Assembly: GCA_937138955.1 (NCBI GenBank)
Contig: CAKZPJ010000006.1
Coordinates: forward strand, 1 to 17,586
DNA: 17,586 bases
Reading direction: 5' to 3'
Source: an uncultured Flammeovirgaceae bacterium
GTDB lineage: Bacteria; Bacteroidota; Bacteroidia; Cytophagales; Cyclobacteriaceae
The notes beneath the pieces were generated by a model. The model ran no database searches. It was not told the origin of the DNA and saw only the letters and a program-made list of their open reading frames with translations. Both the position numbers and the translations under genes were made by a program. This document shows, one piece after another, positions 1-8,463 of the stretch. Position 1 is the stretch's first letter. The number at the start of each line of letters is the position of its first letter.

Positions 1-1
1 C

Positions 2-811
2 TTTGGCTTTCAGGGCAGCCTGCCCTCCCACCCCAAGTTACTCGACTGGCTGGCGGTTCGCTTTGTAGAGTCCGGCTGGGATATTAAAGCCATGCAGAAA
101 ATGATCGTAATGTCGGCTACCTATCGGCAATCCTCCAAAACACCGAAAGAGCTGCTGGAAAAAGATTATGATAATAAATTACTATCCCGGGGGCCTTCCG
201 CCCGGCTTACCGCCGAAATGTTACGGGATAACGCGCTTCATGCTAGTGGCTTACTGGTTGATAAAATTGGTGGGGAAAGTGTAAAGCCCTATCAGCCCGA
301 GGGGCTTTGGAAGATTAGCGGTGCACGCTATGTGCCAGATACCGGAGAGAAATTGTACCGTCGCAGCCTTTACACTTTGTGGAAACGCACGGTACCGCCA
401 CCATCAATGAATACTTTTGATGCTCCCACTCGCAGTTACTGCGAAGTGACTCGGCAAAAGACTAGCACTCCACTACAATCATTAGTATTGCTGAATGACC
501 CGCAGTTTGTGGAAGCCAGTCGGGCCTTAGCCGCCAAAATAGTAACTACGGAAGAAGCTCACAAAGCCCGACTCACTAAGATATACCGATCATTAACTGC
601 TAAACATCCAAGTGATAAGGAATTACAAGTACTAGATACCTTTTACAATAAGCAGCGAGCAGATTTCCAGAAAGTACCTGAGAAGATAGAAGGGTGGCTA
701 GAAACCGGCGAGTTTGTGGTAGAACCATCTATTAATAAACAGGAATTAGCCGCTTACGCCGTAGTAGCCAGTACGGTTATGAACGCTGATGCTACCGTTA
801 TGAAACGATAG
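2..811 (+). CDS. PSD1 / DUF1553 domain protein, C-terminal part (5' end outside window)
   Basis: The reading frame is open from base 2, so the 269 visible residues are the tail of a longer protein; the Met at base 92 is internal. The visible part is a DUF1553 (PSD1) domain. It starts in a block reading LPSHPKLLDWLA and continues through IVMSATYRQSS, LYRRSLYTLWKRT and STPLQSLVLLNDPQF. All of these recur in the complete paralogue encoded at 3656-6901, which shows what is missing: a cytochrome-like PSCyt1 domain, DUF1549 and probably a linker or LamG part. These proteins are exported and often paired with DUF1501 proteins. Their biochemical role is not established; a role in polymer or sugar turnover is often suggested. 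The DUF1501 gene starts 3 nt after the stop, so the two are translationally coupled or at least cotranscribed. Confidence 0.93.
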   Translation, partial: FGFQGSLPSHPKLLDWLAVRFVESGWDIKAMQKMIVMSATYRQSSKTPKELLEKDYDNKLLSRGPSARLTAEMLRDNALHASGLLVDKIGGESVKPYQPEGLWKISGARYVPDTGEKLYRRSLYTLWKRTVPPPSMNTFDAPTRSYCEVTRQKTSTPLQSLVLLNDPQFVEASRALAAKIVTTEEAHKARLTKIYRSLTAKHPSDKELQVLDTFYNKQRADFQKVPEKIEGWLETGEFVVEPSINKQELAAYAVVASTVMNADATVMKR

Positions 812-814
812 AAC

Positions 815-2263
815 ATGAATCATTTAGATAAAATATCCGATCATTTAAACCGAAGGGAGTTTCTTCGAAAATCGGGCATGGGACTGGGTGCCTTTGCTTT
901 GGGAGCTATGCTCAACCCTAGTAGTGGCTTTTCAGCTTCTCCTCAGGTTTCTGACGGAATACTGGGTGCCCCACACTTCGCCCCCAAAGCCAAGCGGGTT
1001 ATTTACCTGTTTCAAAGCGGCGGGCCATCGCAGTTTGAGACCTTCGACCATAAGCCCCTGCTGGAAAAGATGAACGGCGAGGAATTACCCGATAGTGTTC
1101 GTCAGGGGCAACGCCTCACCGGAATGAGTGCCGGACAGTCATCGCTTCCGCTGGCCGGTTCCCAATTTGCGTTCGATCGGTACGGTAACAGTGGCGCCCC
1201 GGTGAGCGAGCTAATGCCCCACACGGCGAAAGTGGTAGATGATCTATGTTTCATCCGATCAATACATACCGATGCGATAAACCACGATCCGGCCATTACT
1301 TTCTTTCAGACCGGATCACAACAGGCCGGACGGCCTAGTATTGGTTCTTGGCTGAGTTACGGTTTAGGTTCTGATAATGAAAACCTACCGGCTTTTATTG
1401 TGCTGGTTTCTAAGAATGCGGGCGGTCAACCATTGTATGCCCGACTGTGGGGTAATGCCTTTTTACCGTCAACGCATCAAGGAGTACAATTTCGCTCGGG
1501 GAAAGACCCAGTGCTGTTTCTCAACGATCCCAATGGATTTCATCACCAAGATCGGGCGCAAATGCTAGACTACTTGCATCAGCTAAACGAATTGCAGTAC
1601 GAAGCCTACGGTGATCCCGAAATCCTCAATCGGATTGCCCAGTACGAAATGGCGTTCCGAATGCAAACTTCGGTACCTGAAGTAACCGATATGAGCGATG
1701 AACCCGACTGGGTATTTGATATGTACGGTCCCGATGCTAAGGACCCCGGCACCTACGCTGCCAATTGCTTACTAGCCCGAAGACTTATTGAGCGCGATGT
1801 AAAATTTGTGCAACTTTACCACCAAGGTTGGGATCAGCACGGAAACCTACCGGGTGGCATCAAAAATCAGTGTAAAAATACCGATCAGGCTTCTGCTGCT
1901 CTGGTGAAAGATCTAAAGCAGCGAGGATTATTGGAAGATACATTGGTGATTTGGGGCGGTGAATTTGGGCGAACCAATTACTCGCAGGGTAAACTCACCA
2001 AAGATAACTACGGACGCGACCATCACCCGCGTTGCTTTACCGTTTGGATGGCCGGAGGCGGAGTAAAATCCGGATTCAGCTACGGCGAAACCGATGATTT
2101 TGGCTACAATATCACTAAAGATCCAGTGCACGTCCACGACTTTCAGGCCACGCTACTGCACCTGATGGGTATTGATCACGAACGGCTCACCTTCAAGCAC
2201 CAGGGCCGGCGATTCCGCCTTACTGATGTGCACGGACACGTGGTGAAAGATGTACTAGCCTAA
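815..2263 (+). CDS. DUF1501 family protein, Tat-exported (copy 1)
   Basis: This 482-aa protein has an N-terminal twin-arginine signal ([10 protein letters not shown], residues 12-21, then a Gly/Ala/Leu-rich hydrophobic stretch), so it should leave the cytoplasm folded, perhaps with a bound metal. DUF1501 proteins belong to the alkaline phosphatase/sulfatase-like superfamily. Visible blocks are [15 protein letters not shown] near residue 60, [36 protein letters not shown] and the ending [20 protein letters not shown]. His and Asp in these blocks could bind metal. No sulfatase CxPxR formylglycine motif is present, so it should not be called a sulfatase. It follows the PSD1 gene by 3 nt and ends 6 nt from a convergent regulator gene. 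It is a close paralogue of the protein at 6906-8351. The substrate is unknown. Confidence 0.93.
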   Translation: MNHLDKISDHLNRREFLRKSGMGLGAFALGAMLNPSSGFSASPQVSDGILGAPHFAPKAKRVIYLFQSGGPSQFETFDHKPLLEKMNGEELPDSVRQGQRLTGMSAGQSSLPLAGSQFAFDRYGNSGAPVSELMPHTAKVVDDLCFIRSIHTDAINHDPAITFFQTGSQQAGRPSIGSWLSYGLGSDNENLPAFIVLVSKNAGGQPLYARLWGNAFLPSTHQGVQFRSGKDPVLFLNDPNGFHHQDRAQMLDYLHQLNELQYEAYGDPEILNRIAQYEMAFRMQTSVPEVTDMSDEPDWVFDMYGPDAKDPGTYAANCLLARRLIERDVKFVQLYHQGWDQHGNLPGGIKNQCKNTDQASAALVKDLKQRGLLEDTLVIWGGEFGRTNYSQGKLTKDNYGRDHHPRCFTVWMAGGGVKSGFSYGETDDFGYNITKDPVHVHDFQATLLHLMGIDHERLTFKHQGRRFRLTDVHGHVVKDVLA

Positions 2264-2269
2264 CTATAT

Positions 2270-3511
2270 TCAGCGAACACCCCATGAGTCGGTAGACTCG
2301 CTAATTTTGTTGACATACAGAATCTCGGGAGTAAGCTCGGTACGATCAATCCCACTCACTTCTATCAGCACCTCGAAGTAGGGTGGAACGATATCAAATT
2401 CTTCTTTTAGTCGATCTTCTAACTGACTCAGCAGTGTTGGGTCAGTTAGCATTTTCAAGCTTTGGGAGGCTCCCGTATCCCACAGGCCACCGCACATAAT
2501 CACGGTATTGTTGTTTGGGCCGGGAAACTTAGCAATAAATCCGTAGTCGGTGTGGAACGAGTCCGGGTCGCCAGATGGGGTAAACGTCTGAACCGATTGT
2601 AAGCTGTCCGCCTGAAGCTGGATGGTATTAAAAGATAATAGCGTGAATTTAGAGTTATCAAAGTAGTTATTGAATAGTCCGAACGTCTTGAGCATGCCAA
2701 CCACCACAATATTATTATCCATTAAATCTTTACTGGTGAATTTAGTCATGTAGCGAATGCTGAAGTTTTGACGGTAAGAAGAGAATAGCTGGGTGAGGCT
2801 CTTGATCCATTCGGCACTATTTTTTACCAGAAATGAGTACGAAAGTGTACTCACCTCTCGAGTAGTATCTTTTATCTGGGCAACCATTTGTTCAAAACTT
2901 TCCAAAGAGTTCATCTTATAATTTCGAATAGTAAGATTCACGCCTTGTTGTTTATTGTACTCCGAGTAGATAAACAGATCACCCAACACCACGTAGTACG
3001 GAAGTTCGCTATTCAGAAAACCTTCCCATATGACTGACTCTGGAATTACTTGACGAGTATTCTCGCTAGTATAATTCATTCGCCACAGAAATAGGTTTAA
3101 TAGTAGAGAAACTAGAATAACAGCGTACAGAATCCAGCGTACTTTAGTGGGATTTCTTTTCTTCTCAGATACCTCATCCTCGTTTTTCTTCTCCTTTTCT
3201 TCTAAAACCACTTCGTAGCTACCTTTAGGCACGGATAACTGCCAACCGTCTTGCTCACCCTGGTTCTGATAATACTTGTCAATCTTTTTCCGGAGGTTGA
3301 ATACATAAACTCGCACTAAAGTGCTTTCACTGGGATCGAAGGACTGATCGCCAAATATCTTGGCTGCAATAGTGGTTTCCTTAGGCACTTCACCCAATAG
3401 GGTAGCTTCTACCAGAAAGTTTAGCAGGTTGGCGTAGGTTTCCGACCGGCCAAACGTAGGACTAGCAATAATCTTTTGAGCTGTTTCCCGAAATAAGGCT
3501 TCGTTGTGCAT
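2270..3511 (-). CDS. Membrane-anchored winged-helix regulator-like protein with extracytoplasmic C-terminal domain
   Basis: The 413-aa protein has three visible parts. Residues 1-103 resemble a winged-helix DNA-binding domain: FDPSESTLVRVYVFNLRKKI (58-77) then SVPKGSYEVV (93-102), a pattern I recall from winged-helix proteins of Acidobacteria and Planctomycetes. A charged Lys/Glu linker (about 104-123) leads to one transmembrane helix (about 124-144). The remaining ~265 residues should lie outside the cytoplasm; they include NIVVVGMLKTFGLFNNYF (267-284), GFIAKFPGPNNN and VIMCGGLWDTGA. This matches a ToxR/CadC-like one-component topology, although the domain need not be homologous. It lies between two PSD1-DUF1501 units, divergent from the second and convergent with the first. 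The GTTAA half-sites in its upstream region are candidate binding sites. Ligand and targets are unknown; the regulator call is an inference from domain pattern. Confidence 0.75.
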   Translation of the reverse strand: MHNEALFRETAQKIIASPTFGRSETYANLLNFLVEATLLGEVPKETTIAAKIFGDQSFDPSESTLVRVYVFNLRKKIDKYYQNQGEQDGWQLSVPKGSYEVVLEEKEKKNEDEVSEKKRNPTKVRWILYAVILVSLLLNLFLWRMNYTSENTRQVIPESVIWEGFLNSELPYYVVLGDLFIYSEYNKQQGVNLTIRNYKMNSLESFEQMVAQIKDTTREVSTLSYSFLVKNSAEWIKSLTQLFSSYRQNFSIRYMTKFTSKDLMDNNIVVVGMLKTFGLFNNYFDNSKFTLLSFNTIQLQADSLQSVQTFTPSGDPDSFHTDYGFIAKFPGPNNNTVIMCGGLWDTGASQSLKMLTDPTLLSQLEDRLKEEFDIVPPYFEVLIEVSGIDRTELTPEILYVNKISESTDSWGVR

Positions 3512-3655
3512 TATCAGTTAAAAGCGTAATAACCGTTAAATTATTAAAATAAGCGGATCATTAACAGTTAATAAAACGGTTTCTTAACCTACCAATCCAG
3601 TCAGTAGTTTAGTATATTAGCGTAGTTCCGTTCTCGGTCGAGTTGAAAAAACCTT
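3512..3655. promoter_or_regulatory. Divergent regulatory region with five GTTAA/TTAAC half-sites
   Basis: This 144-bp gap separates the membrane regulator gene from the second PSD1 gene and must hold both promoters. GTTAA occurs at 3517, 3535 and 3567, and TTAAC at 3561 and 3584. The 3561/3567 pair forms the palindrome ATTAACAGTTAAT (3560-3572). A wider 7-bp inverted repeat, AACCGTT (3531-3537) and AACGGTT (3575-3581), encloses it. TATATTAG at 3613-3620 differs at one fixed position from the Bacteroidota -7 element TAnnTTTG, but no convincing upstream TTG element was found. The region is AT-rich, which raises the chance frequency of such half-sites. Operator function is inferred. Confidence 0.5.
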
Positions 3656-6600
3656 ATGCAACTACTTATACGTACGTACTTACCGTTTCTTAAAGTCTGT
3701 CTGATTAGCGCACTATTCATTCGCTGCGGGGCAGATAAGCCGACAGAAATACTAGCCGTGGAGAAGAAGTTACCCGAAATAATTGACTTCAATTTCCACG
3801 TTAAACCTATTCTTTCCGACCGCTGCTACGCCTGCCATGGGCCGGATAAAGAGAATCAGGAGGCTGATCTACGATTGGATCTTGCTGAAGAAGCCTACGC
3901 GGTTTTAGCATCTGACGAAGGACGAGCGATTGTACCAGGAAAACTTAGTAAGAGCGAAGTATACCACCGAATTATTTCTGATGACCCCGAGCAAATGATG
4001 CCTCCTCCCGAGTCTCACCTGAAACTTACGGTGGAAGAAAAAGCTATTCTCACCAAGTGGATAGAGCAAGGCGCCGAGTATAAACCCCATTGGGCTTTTA
4101 TTAAACCGGAAAAAGCCGAGCTACCCGTTGCCCAAGATGAGGCATGGCCAATCTCACCCGTTGATAACTTTGTGTTGGCACGATTAGAACGCGAAGGTTT
4201 AGCCCCTGCCCCGGAAGCGGAAAAAGAAACCCTCATCCGGCGACTGAGCTTTGATTTGACTGGACTCCCTCCTACCCTAGAAGAAGTTGACCAGTTTTTG
4301 ACCGACGATGCGCCGGATGCTTACGAGAAATTGGTTGATCGGCTACTGCAATCTCCCGCCTACGGGGAGCGCATGGCGGCTAATTGGATGGACGTGGCTC
4401 GCTACGCTGATAGCGACGGTTATTTAGACGATAAGCACCGCAACTTCTCCCCCTGGCGCGACTGGGTGATTAAAGCATTCAACGAAAATATGCCCTACGA
4501 TCAATTTGCTACTTGGCAACTAGCCGGTGATTTGATTCCCAACCCTACCCAAGAAAGCATATTAGCAACCGCTTTTAACCGACTGCATAAAAAGAATTCA
4601 GAAGCGGGAATTGTGTTTGAAGAATACCGACAAGAATACGTAGCCGATCGAGTAGCTACCGTAGGGCAGGCATTTATGGGATTATCGTTGGAGTGCGCTC
4701 GCTGCCACGATCATAAGTACGATCCAATAAGCCAAGAGGATTTTTACAAAGTATCGGGCCTCTTTAATAGTACCCGCGAAATCGGTACTCCGGTGTACGG
4801 TCCCGACCAAACGCCCGGCCCGTCGCTACTGCTTTCCAGTGAAGATGAGGAAAATATCATTCAGTTCGTCAGTCAAAAGATTGATAACCTAGACACGAAG
4901 CTGGATCAGCGAAAAACTTCTCCCGGAAAATCGTACGAAAGCTGGAATGCTAATAATCCGCTCACTGAATCCAGCCTGCGCCGACAGATTGACCAGGATT
5001 TGGTAGCGCACTATCCGTTCGATAAGGTTACTAACGCCTCTACCTCGCCCAACGTAATTGATAGCCGCAAACCCGCTCAGTTAAAGGAACCCGTTATCAA
5101 AGAAGGAAAGAAGGGTAATGCGTTCTTCGTTAGCGATTATAACTCAATGACATTAGGAGAAAAGGTGGGCTGGTACGAGCGCACCGAACCTTTCTCGGTT
5201 TCGCTGTGGCTTTACCCGGATACGGTGTATCAAGAAGTTGGAGTATTTTATCACTGCGAAGATTTGCGACTAGGTTACAAGGGTTACTCCCTCCACCTAG
5301 CTGATAATCACTTACAGTTCATTATGGCGCACTCCTGGCCGTATAACAGCCTACAACTTACTACGCAAGACGCGCTGCCTACCAAAGAATGGTCATTAGT
5401 AACGATTACCTACGATGGGTCTAGTCAAGCCGAGGGAGTTAGCCTGTATGTGAACGGTCAGCCAGCTTCGGTCAATATCGATCAGGACAATCTGTACAAA
5501 GGCATTCTGTTCGAGGAAAATATTCATACCTATGGTTTTAAAGGATTTACTCTGGGCCAACGGCAGCATATTATTCCGTTTAAAGACGGCGGCATCGATG
5601 AAATCAAAATCTATGACCGGGCTCTTACCGGACTGGAGGTACTGTATTCACACAGTCCGGCAGATGCGCTGGCGGTTATTAAGAATGATAATTCGGATGA
5701 GCGGGCGTCGCTACTAAAGGAGCACTATTGGATGCAGGCCGATGCTTCCGCCCAAACCATTCGGGATAGTTTGCACCATCAGCGGGTAAAAATGAATACC
5801 CTGATGAATGAGATTCCCGAGATTATGGTAATGGGAGATTTAGAAGAACCTCGACCTACGTACATATTAGACCGAGGACTGTACGATTCCCCATCAAGGG
5901 AAGTGCAACCAGGCGTACCAGAAGCGGTCTTATCTTTTGATGAATTTCCCAAAAATCGATTAGGACTTACCCAATGGATGTTTGATGATGAAAATCCCAT
6001 CACCGCTCGGGTGTTTGTAAACCGTATCTGGCAGATGCACTTCGGGCAGGGTTTGGTAGAGACATCCGAAGACTTTGGTAATCAGGGTGCTCTACCCAGT
6101 CATCCAGAGTTGTTGGATTGGCTCGCGGTTACTTTCGTAGAATCGGATTGGGATATAAAAGCTTTGCACAAACTTATTGTGATGTCGGCTACCTATCGCC
6201 AGAGTTCGGTGATCACTCCCGAACTAGCCGAACAAGACCCCAATAATGTTCTATTGGCCCGAGGGCCCCGGTTCCGGCTTCCGGCCGAGATGATTCGCGA
6301 TAATGCGTTAGCTATCAGTGGTCTTTTGGTAGATGCCGTAGGCGGAGCCAGTGTATATCCCTATCAACCCGCCGGGCTGTGGGATGAGTTGAGCAACAAA
6401 GGCTGGCGGTATCAGTACTTACAAGAACCGGGTGACGGGCTGTACCGGCGCAGCTTATACACCATCTGGAAAAGAACCTCCCCTCCCCCGTCGATGCTGA
6501 TTTTTGATGCATCGGATCGAAGCGTGTGCACTGTGCGCCGACGAACTACCAGCACTCCGCTACAAGCACTGGTACTTTTAAATGACCCTCAATTTCTAGA

Positions 6601-6901
6601 GGCGGCTCGCGCTCTAGCGGAGCGACTGATGCAAGAAGGTCAGCAAAATGTAGATCAACAACTGGAAAGAGCATTCCGCCTGATTACTGGACGAACTCCT
6701 GACGAACAGGAAATGAGTATGCTCACCGAATTTTATCAGAAAGAAGTTAAACGCTTTGAAAATAGACCGGAAGATGCTACCGCTTACTTAGCTATCGGAG
6801 AGTCGGCATGGGATCCATCCTTACCTACGGCTCAAGTGGCCGCACTAGCCACCGTTTCCAACGCGATTATGAATACGAACGAAGCATATACCCGACAATA
6901 A
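3656..6901 (+). CDS. PSD1 / DUF1553-DUF1549 protein with cytochrome-like domain and LamG-like insert
   Basis: The 1081-aa protein begins with a hydrophobic segment ending at Cys24 (FIRC-GAD), compatible with a lipoprotein although Arg before the Cys is not a standard lipobox. PSCyt1 (about 45-140) contains a haem-c motif, CYACH, at 57-61, then MMPPPES. DUF1549 (about 160-375) contains LTGLPPT, a YGERMAANWMDVARYADSDG block and a second CxxCH (CARCH, 347-351). Residues about 445-670 resemble a concanavalin/LamG lectin fold (HYPFD, WSLVTITYDG, LYVNGQP, IDEIKIYDRAL). DUF1553 fills about 690-1060. The layout fits a cell-surface or periplasmic protein that binds carbohydrate and possibly haem. The DUF1501 gene follows 4 nt after the stop. 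ATG at 3656 gives a plausible signal peptide. Molecular activity is unknown. Confidence 0.94.
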   Translation: MQLLIRTYLPFLKVCLISALFIRCGADKPTEILAVEKKLPEIIDFNFHVKPILSDRCYACHGPDKENQEADLRLDLAEEAYAVLASDEGRAIVPGKLSKSEVYHRIISDDPEQMMPPPESHLKLTVEEKAILTKWIEQGAEYKPHWAFIKPEKAELPVAQDEAWPISPVDNFVLARLEREGLAPAPEAEKETLIRRLSFDLTGLPPTLEEVDQFLTDDAPDAYEKLVDRLLQSPAYGERMAANWMDVARYADSDGYLDDKHRNFSPWRDWVIKAFNENMPYDQFATWQLAGDLIPNPTQESILATAFNRLHKKNSEAGIVFEEYRQEYVADRVATVGQAFMGLSLECARCHDHKYDPISQEDFYKVSGLFNSTREIGTPVYGPDQTPGPSLLLSSEDEENIIQFVSQKIDNLDTKLDQRKTSPGKSYESWNANNPLTESSLRRQIDQDLVAHYPFDKVTNASTSPNVIDSRKPAQLKEPVIKEGKKGNAFFVSDYNSMTLGEKVGWYERTEPFSVSLWLYPDTVYQEVGVFYHCEDLRLGYKGYSLHLADNHLQFIMAHSWPYNSLQLTTQDALPTKEWSLVTITYDGSSQAEGVSLYVNGQPASVNIDQDNLYKGILFEENIHTYGFKGFTLGQRQHIIPFKDGGIDEIKIYDRALTGLEVLYSHSPADALAVIKNDNSDERASLLKEHYWMQADASAQTIRDSLHHQRVKMNTLMNEIPEIMVMGDLEEPRPTYILDRGLYDSPSREVQPGVPEAVLSFDEFPKNRLGLTQWMFDDENPITARVFVNRIWQMHFGQGLVETSEDFGNQGALPSHPELLDWLAVTFVESDWDIKALHKLIVMSATYRQSSVITPELAEQDPNNVLLARGPRFRLPAEMIRDNALAISGLLVDAVGGASVYPYQPAGLWDELSNKGWRYQYLQEPGDGLYRRSLYTIWKRTSPPPSMLIFDASDRSVCTVRRRTTSTPLQALVLLNDPQFLEAARALAERLMQEGQQNVDQQLERAFRLITGRTPDEQEMSMLTEFYQKEVKRFENRPEDATAYLAIGESAWDPSLPTAQVAALATVSNAIMNTNEAYTRQ

Positions 6902-6905
6902 GATT

Positions 6906-8351
6906 ATGGAAGAGATAAAGAAGCTACAAACACAACACTCCCGACGAGACTTTCTAAAACAAAGTAGTTTGGGTTTTGGAGCGTTAGCGCTGGGTAACCT
7001 ATTAAATCCGGCCGGAGCATTAGCTCAATCACCTTCCGGCGATGGTATTATTCCTGGCCCGCACTTTCCGGCCAAGGCTAAGCGAGTGATTTACCTTTTC
7101 CAAAGTGGTGGCCCCTCTCAAATAGAAACCTTCGATTATAAACCGGCACTAGCCAAATGGCATGGCGAGGAGATTCCTGATTCAGTAAGGGGTACCCAAC
7201 GTAATTCAGGGATGGTTACCGGACAATCCACTTTCCCGCTAGTTAAATCCATTTATGATTTTAAGCAGTACGGTCAGTCAGGGGCTTGGGTGAGTGAGTT
7301 GTTTCCGTATACTGCTCAGGTAGTAGATGATATGTGCATTATCAAATCAATGTACACGGATGCCATCAATCACGAACCAGCGGTAATGTTTATGCAAACG
7401 GGCTCTCAGCTGAGTGGGCGACCTAGCATTGGCTCTTGGCTCAGTTACGGTTTGGGTTCGGATAATGAGAATTTGCCGCACTTTATTGTGCTTATTTCGA
7501 AGGGCGGCGGTGCCCAACCGTTAAGTTCAGCGGCCTGGGGTAATGGCTTTCTAGCTTCCCACCACCAGGGAGTGCAGTTTCGGTCGGGTAAAGACCCAGT
7601 ACTCTATCTTAACAATCCCTACGGAGTGCATAAAGAAGATCGGCGGCGGGCGTTGGACTATATCAAAGAAATGAATGAGCATCAGTACGGCATCTGGGGC
7701 GATCCTGAGATTCACTCTAAAATCACTCAGTACGAAATGGCGTACCGAATGCAAACCTCAGTACCCGAAGCGGTAGAGGTGGACAATGAACCCGATCACG
7801 TGTACGAACTCTACGGCGAAGATGCGCGCAAACCCGGAACCTACGCCGCCAACTGTTTGCTGGCTCGTCGTTTAGCCGAACGGGATGTAAAGTTCATCCA
7901 GCTTTACCACATGGGATGGGATCAGCATGGGGGACTTCCGGCAGGTATTAAACGGCAAGCCCTCAGTACCGATCAAGCCACAGCCGGACTACTTAAAGAT
8001 TTAAAGCAACGAGGATTGTTAGAGGACACCTTAGTGGTGTGGGGCGGAGAGTTTGGTCGCACCAGTTTCTCTCAAGGTCGTTTGACTAAGGATAATTACG
8101 GACGCGATCACCATCCGGGCTGCTTCACGATGTGGATGGCCGGGGCTGGGGTAAAACCGGGTATGGTGTACGGAGAAACTGATGATTTTAGCTACAATGT
8201 TGCTAGCAATGGAGTACACGTACACGACTTTCAGGCTACGTTGCTACATCTGCTAGGGGTGAATCACGAGCAGCTTACCTTCAAACACCAGGGTCGCCGT
8301 TATCGCCTCACCGATGTGCATGGTCATGTAGTTAAAGATATTTTAACATAA
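6906..8351 (+). CDS. DUF1501 family protein, Tat-exported (copy 2)
   Basis: This 481-aa protein has a textbook Tat signal (SRRDFLKQS, residues 12-20, then a hydrophobic stretch ending near ALAQS). It shares nearly all conserved blocks with the 482-aa copy at 815-2263: [79 protein letters not shown] and [13 protein letters not shown]. By eye, well over half of all positions are identical. It belongs to the alkaline-phosphatase/sulfatase-like superfamily but lacks a CxPxR formylglycine site. It is coupled to the PSD1 gene by a 4-nt gap, so the two probably form a secreted pair: the PSD1 partner by Sec, this one by Tat. Its last codon is followed by an inverted-repeat region. The substrate is unknown. 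Confidence 0.94.
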   Translation: MEEIKKLQTQHSRRDFLKQSSLGFGALALGNLLNPAGALAQSPSGDGIIPGPHFPAKAKRVIYLFQSGGPSQIETFDYKPALAKWHGEEIPDSVRGTQRNSGMVTGQSTFPLVKSIYDFKQYGQSGAWVSELFPYTAQVVDDMCIIKSMYTDAINHEPAVMFMQTGSQLSGRPSIGSWLSYGLGSDNENLPHFIVLISKGGGAQPLSSAAWGNGFLASHHQGVQFRSGKDPVLYLNNPYGVHKEDRRRALDYIKEMNEHQYGIWGDPEIHSKITQYEMAYRMQTSVPEAVEVDNEPDHVYELYGEDARKPGTYAANCLLARRLAERDVKFIQLYHMGWDQHGGLPAGIKRQALSTDQATAGLLKDLKQRGLLEDTLVVWGGEFGRTSFSQGRLTKDNYGRDHHPGCFTMWMAGAGVKPGMVYGETDDFSYNVASNGVHVHDFQATLLHLLGVNHEQLTFKHQGRRYRLTDVHGHVVKDILT

Positions 8352-8357
8352 TAGACA

Positions 8358-8462
8358 TTATCACGAATGAATTTTTATGAAACTTCTAATTAGTGTTAAT
8401 CCCCCTTCGCCAAGGGGGAAATAAGTGGGTAAAATTCAGCCATACAAAACCATTCGTGATAA
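8358..8462. repeat. Nested inverted repeat element: 12-bp arms around a GC-rich hairpin
   Basis: TTATCACGAATG at 8358-8369 and its exact reverse complement CATTCGTGATAA at 8451-8462 bracket an 81-bp interior. The interior contains a second hairpin at 8400-8419. No ORF of useful size lies inside. The arms start 6 nt after the DUF1501 stop codon. The layout fits a small non-autonomous repeat (MITE- or REP-like) or a processed 3' end of the upstream mRNA; no flanking target duplication was identified. Confidence 0.55.
8400..8419. terminator. GC-rich hairpin after the PSD1-DUF1501 unit (weak terminator or REP palindrome)
   Basis: TCCCCCTT (8400-8407), loop CGCC, and AAGGGGGA (8412-8419) form a perfect 8-bp stem with a 4-nt loop. 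It is the strongest hairpin noticed in the window and lies 49 nt after the DUF1501 stop. No U-tract follows, so classic intrinsic termination is doubtful. An mRNA-stabilising stem or dispersed repetitive palindrome is equally likely. Confidence 0.45.
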
Positions 8463-8463
8463 C

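Noticed and set aside
92..811. A complete short gene starting at the ATG at 92
   Set aside because: The frame is open to base 2 and the upstream residues match the full-length PSD1 paralogue, so this is a truncated view of a longer gene.
815..2263. Annotation of the DUF1501 proteins as sulfatases
   Set aside because: The fold family is related, but the CxPxR formylglycine site required by sulfatases is absent in both copies.
3601..3792. 63-aa minus-strand reading frame overlapping the PSD1 start
   Set aside because: It is antisense to the signal peptide and cytochrome-like domain of a clear gene and shows no family pattern.
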